Assembly: GCA_903875045.1 (NCBI GenBank)
Contig: CAIQUS010000084.1
Coordinates: 28,455 to 92,454, forward strand
Source: an uncultured Bacteroidales bacterium
GTDB taxonomy: Bacteria; Bacteroidota; Bacteroidia; Bacteroidales; FEN-979
Direction: 5' to 3'
Length of the DNA stretch: 64,000 bases
Below the pieces are notes generated by a model, which was not told where the DNA came from, searched no databases, and was given only the letters and a program-made list of their open reading frames with translations. Shown here piece by piece: positions 63,199-64,000 of the stretch (the first letter of the stretch is position 1; every line of letters begins with the position of its first letter). Made by a program: the position numbers and the translations under genes.

Positions 63199-64000
63199 AT
63201 GAAAAAAACAATTTCGTTTCCCGGTTTTACAGCCATCCTTATGGTCGCCGGCATTCTTTTAACATCGTACGGGTGTAAAAAAGATAAAACAACCGTCAGC
63301 GGAGATTTGCAGGTAGTTCCGCGTGAACCGGCATATACAGGATGTTACCCTGTTGTCGGCACAAGTCAAACTAAATGCTGGGACAGTGTAGGTAACATTA
63401 TCACGCCTGCTTTAGGCGGAGCCTTTTACGGACAGGATTCCCAGTTTGAACATTTAACTCCTGCTTACACCAAAAGCAGCGACGGGCTTACGGTAAAAGA
63501 TGAAGTTACCGGATTGACATGGCAAAAAACCTATGAAAAACCAACTTCCGGTGGTATGTATTACTGGGCCGAAACTCAAACTGAGGTTGACAATCTGAAC
63601 AATCAAAACTATGGCGGTTACAACGACTGGCGCGTGCCAACCATAAAGGAGCTATACTCTTTATGGAATGTAAGTGTCGGCTGGCCTTATATTGATACAG
63701 AATATTTTGACATTAAATATACAGATGAACAAGACCTCAGTCATGCAATATTCTGGAGCAGCGACAAATATACCGGAGTAATGGGCAATATCAGTGGGAA
63801 TACCCCTGGCGCAGAACTTGCCTTTGGCGTAAATTTTGGCACCGGACATATAAAAGCTTACAGTATTGCCGAAGGACCAATGCACTTTGTTCGTTGTGTT
63901 CGAGGCAATCTTGCATATGGCGTCAATTTATTTCAAAACAATAACGACGGAACCATTTCCGATCTGGCTACCGGCTTAATGTGGCAACAAACCGACAACG
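63199..64000 (+). CDS. DUF1566 lipoprotein, partial (runs off the window end)
   Basis: At least 267 codons from the ATG at 63199, open to the window end. A lipoprotein signal (GFTAILMVAGILLTSYGC, then KKDK) places it on the membrane surface. DUF1566 features are DGLTVKDEVTGLTWQKTY, YNDWRVPTIKELYSLW, ILWSS-like AIFWSSDKYTG, FVRCVRGN and the start of a second module, NNDGTISDLATGLMWQQ. It is a paralogue of the 60477 protein but anchored as a lipoprotein; whether a T9SS tail follows is unseen. It carries the second copy of the shared leader. Confidence 0.87.
   Translation, partial: MKKTISFPGFTAILMVAGILLTSYGCKKDKTTVSGDLQVVPREPAYTGCYPVVGTSQTKCWDSVGNIITPALGGAFYGQDSQFEHLTPAYTKSSDGLTVKDEVTGLTWQKTYEKPTSGGMYYWAETQTEVDNLNNQNYGGYNDWRVPTIKELYSLWNVSVGWPYIDTEYFDIKYTDEQDLSHAIFWSSDKYTGVMGNISGNTPGAELAFGVNFGTGHIKAYSIAEGPMHFVRCVRGNLAYGVNLFQNNNDGTISDLATGLMWQQTDN

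Overview
The window looks like a chromosomal segment of a member of the Bacteroidota, probably a free-living, Bacteroidales/Marinilabiliales-like lineage. The signs are: several secreted proteins ending in type IX secretion (T9SS) sorting domains; Bacteroidota-type promoters (TTTG, 19-21 bp, TAnnTTTG) in front of many genes; a Bacteroidota-type GlmU-like protein; an animal/fungal-type (GT3) glycogen synthase; type B ribosomal protein L31; and the serC-serA-DUF1015 serine cluster. No T9SS machinery, plasmid, phage or CRISPR genes are visible.

Layout. 1-13.5 kb: a minus-strand operon DUF6913 - dapA - M14 carboxypeptidase (cut by the window start), a PhnP-like metallo-beta-lactamase protein, a peptide-binding lipoprotein, a tandem pair of secreted M1 aminopeptidases, Lon, the GlmU-like protein and L31. 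13.5-24.8 kb: LuxC-type acyl-CoA reductase, the serine cluster with an inserted four-helix-bundle gene, an LTA-synthase-like sulfatase-fold protein, YggS, a DUF3298 protein, PrmC and YigZ. 24.8-30.5 kb: an AT-rich region that may be oriC, dnaA and its operon (tyrosine phosphatase, threonine dehydratase-like, RsmI-like methyltransferase), and an ABC exporter pair. 30.5-42.3 kb: a minus-strand glycogen/alpha-glucan operon (debranching enzyme, GT4, GH57 and a 1416-residue synthase-phosphorylase fusion), followed by fabG and a von Willebrand A membrane protein. 42.4-48.6 kb: a beta-helix lipoprotein, succinate-semialdehyde dehydrogenase, a short surface-polysaccharide cluster (flippase, GT2, GT4) and a tRNA with anticodon CAU.

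Downstream of the tRNA (48.6-64 kb) the character changes to an accessory region. Intact secreted genes (two tandem beta-helix T9SS proteins, a subtilase, two DUF1566 proteins, a polysaccharide deacetylase) alternate with gene debris: a 5'-truncated HxlR regulator facing a headless fragment, a Fic-motif fragment, unassigned fragments, and a metallophosphoesterase whose lipoprotein leader is out of frame at a poly-A run. The most interesting regulatory signal is a leader of about 120 bp that is nearly duplicated in front of the two DUF1566 genes, directly after an ECF sigma factor and its membrane partner. I did not find a clearly novel defence or mobile system. The best leads are this sigma factor/DUF1566/deacetylase cluster, the DUF1015 protein of the serine cluster, and the altered DnaA P-loop.
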